This document shows, piece by piece, positions 63,001 to 64,000 of a stretch of DNA of 64,000 nt. Below the pieces are notes generated by a model. The model was not told the DNA's origin. It was given only the letters and a program-made list of their open reading frames with translations, and did not search any database. This DNA comes from Ignavibacteriota bacterium (GTDB taxonomy: Bacteria; Bacteroidota; Ignavibacteria; Kapaibacteriales; UBA2268). The DNA is taken from NCBI GenBank assembly GCA_020437395.1, contig JAGQWJ010000012.1, positions 1-64,000 on the forward strand, read 5' to 3'. Numbering within the stretch: the first letter of the stretch is position 1; each line of letters begins with the position of its first letter. The position numbers and the translations under genes are program-made.

Positions 63001-64000
63001 ATGACTTCTATGCAAATAGTAATATTTATCTTAACAGTCTTGACTGTAATAGCTACGTTGCTACCTCTAATTAATTTAAAACACTGGTTTTTCAGAGGTA
63101 TGGACTTCCCACGCTTACAGATTATGTTCATTGCTTTTACGTTGTTATTAGCTACTTATGCTTTCCTTGATTTAGAAAGACCTATAACTTTGGTTCTTGC
63201 TACTGCAAACTTATTTTGTGTGTGCTGGCAACTGTGGTGGATACTTCCCTACACAACACTTTGGAGCAAAGAAGTAAAATTTGTTAAGAATTTTAATTCT
63301 AATAGTCAGCTAAGTATAATGACTTCTAATGTCTTGGCCACTAACAGAAATTCTGAAGCACTTATTAAATTGGTAAATGATTTTAGACCCGACATTTTGG
63401 TTACTTTAGAATCTGATAAGTGGTGGGAAAACCAACTAAGTGTATTAGAATCCGATATGCCTTATTCAGTCAAATGCCCTTTGGAAAATCTTTATGGAAT
63501 GCATGTTTATTCCAAATTACCACTGTTTGATTCCGAAATTTCGTTTTTAGTAGAAGAAAATGTACCATCCATACATACTTGTATTGAGTTGAAATCTGGT
63601 GTAAGAGTGCGTGCTCATTTTCTGCATCCAGCTCCACCAAGCCCAACTGAGAATGAGGAGTCCACCGAACGCGATGCAGAGCTGATAATAGTAGCTAAGA
63701 GCGTTAAGAATAGCAGTCAACCCATTATAGTTACAGGTGACCTCAATGATGTAGCTTGGTCATCAACTACACGACTTTTCCGTAAAATCAGTAGGCTGTT
63801 AGACCCTCGAATTGGACGAGGTATGTACAATACTTTTAATGCTAAAAATCCATTATTGCGTTGGCCGTTGGACCATATATTTCATAGCAGTCATTTTACT
63901 TTAAATACTATTAAGCGATTACCAAGTATTGACTCTGACCACTTTCCTCTTTTCACTTCATTAGTGTTTTCGCCTGCTGAAGCTATTAACCAAACTGGAT
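63001..64000 (+). CDS. EEP-family (endonuclease/exonuclease/phosphatase) membrane protein, partial
   Basis: The frame opens at 63001 and runs off the right edge with no stop, giving at least 333 residues. Three hydrophobic segments (MQIVIFILTVLTVIATLLPL; IMFIAFTLLLATYAFL; LVLATANLFCVCWQLWWIL) precede an EEP domain: LSIMTSNVLATNRNSEALIK, PDILVTLESDKWW, VTGDLNDVAWS, PLLRWPLDHIFHS, DSDHFPLFTS. Metal-binding Asn and Glu and the catalytic Asp-Asn and Asp-His residues are all present. Such proteins are usually periplasmic or membrane-linked phosphodiesterases. The 62931-63000 gap has no terminator. Confidence 0.88.
   Translation, partial: MTSMQIVIFILTVLTVIATLLPLINLKHWFFRGMDFPRLQIMFIAFTLLLATYAFLDLERPITLVLATANLFCVCWQLWWILPYTTLWSKEVKFVKNFNSNSQLSIMTSNVLATNRNSEALIKLVNDFRPDILVTLESDKWWENQLSVLESDMPYSVKCPLENLYGMHVYSKLPLFDSEISFLVEENVPSIHTCIELKSGVRVRAHFLHPAPPSPTENEESTERDAELIIVAKSVKNSSQPIIVTGDLNDVAWSSTTRLFRKISRLLDPRIGRGMYNTFNAKNPLLRWPLDHIFHSSHFTLNTIKRLPSIDSDHFPLFTSLVFSPAEAINQTG

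Overview
The window looks like a low-GC chromosome segment from the Bacteroidota/Chlorobiota (FCB) superphylum. The evidence is at least six proteins with C-terminal type IX secretion (T9SS) sorting domains, an aerotolerance (bat) operon, DUF3098 and DUF3667 proteins, an alpha/beta-fused E1 dehydrogenase, and promoters of the TTTG-N19-TAnnTTTG kind. A Kapaibacteriota or Ignavibacteria-like lineage is my guess; 16S or marker-gene phylogeny would settle it. I see no rRNA, tRNA, CRISPR array, insertion sequence or prophage.

Layout. 1-3917 (minus) is a defence locus. A type IIG/ISP-like restriction-modification (R-M) gene is split between its methyltransferase and target-recognition parts, with a complete Shedu-like (DUF4263) nuclease gene between the halves. 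The R-M coding sequence also carries three in-frame copies of a G+C-rich palindromic repeat. 4154-8405 holds housekeeping genes (DUF3098, era, hrcA, typA). 8472-18596 (minus) holds a STAND-like ATPase, a T9SS protein, queE, rlmD, an envelope cluster of two glycosyltransferases and a beta-barrel protein, and another T9SS protein. 18676-33008 (minus) is a block of four secreted T9SS proteins, one about 2660 residues long. 33102-37834 (minus) has a membrane-anchored TPR protein, the fused 2-oxoacid dehydrogenase E1 with a histone-H1-like tail, and gatB.

38015-43016 (mostly plus) has a metallophosphatase, a YjbR protein, a frameshifted TetR regulator, a MerC-like protein, a PolX-family protein whose polymerase active site looks dead while its PHP site looks intact, and an unknown secreted protein. 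A T9SS subtilase (minus) converges on that last gene. 45919-50369 is the batB-C-D-E operon. 51009-55449 is an arsenic operon: promoter with an overlapping ArsR-type palindrome, then arsR, arsI, acr3, two arsC genes, a small thioredoxin, osmC and an arsP-like permease. Having both ArsI and ArsP suggests it handles methylated (organic) as well as inorganic arsenic. 55452-64000 is mixed: a beta-barrel protein, DUF3667, a DsbA/SpxH-like thiol protein, a rifampin ADP-ribosyltransferase, DUF2130, a lipoprotein gene broken by a stop codon, a serine hydrolase, a DEAD-box helicase, and an EEP-family hydrolase that runs off the right end.

The strongest candidate for an undescribed arrangement is the Shedu gene nested inside the split R-M gene. 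The extended arsenic operon, with its second P-loop-altered ArsC, and the degenerate PolX are the next most worth checking.
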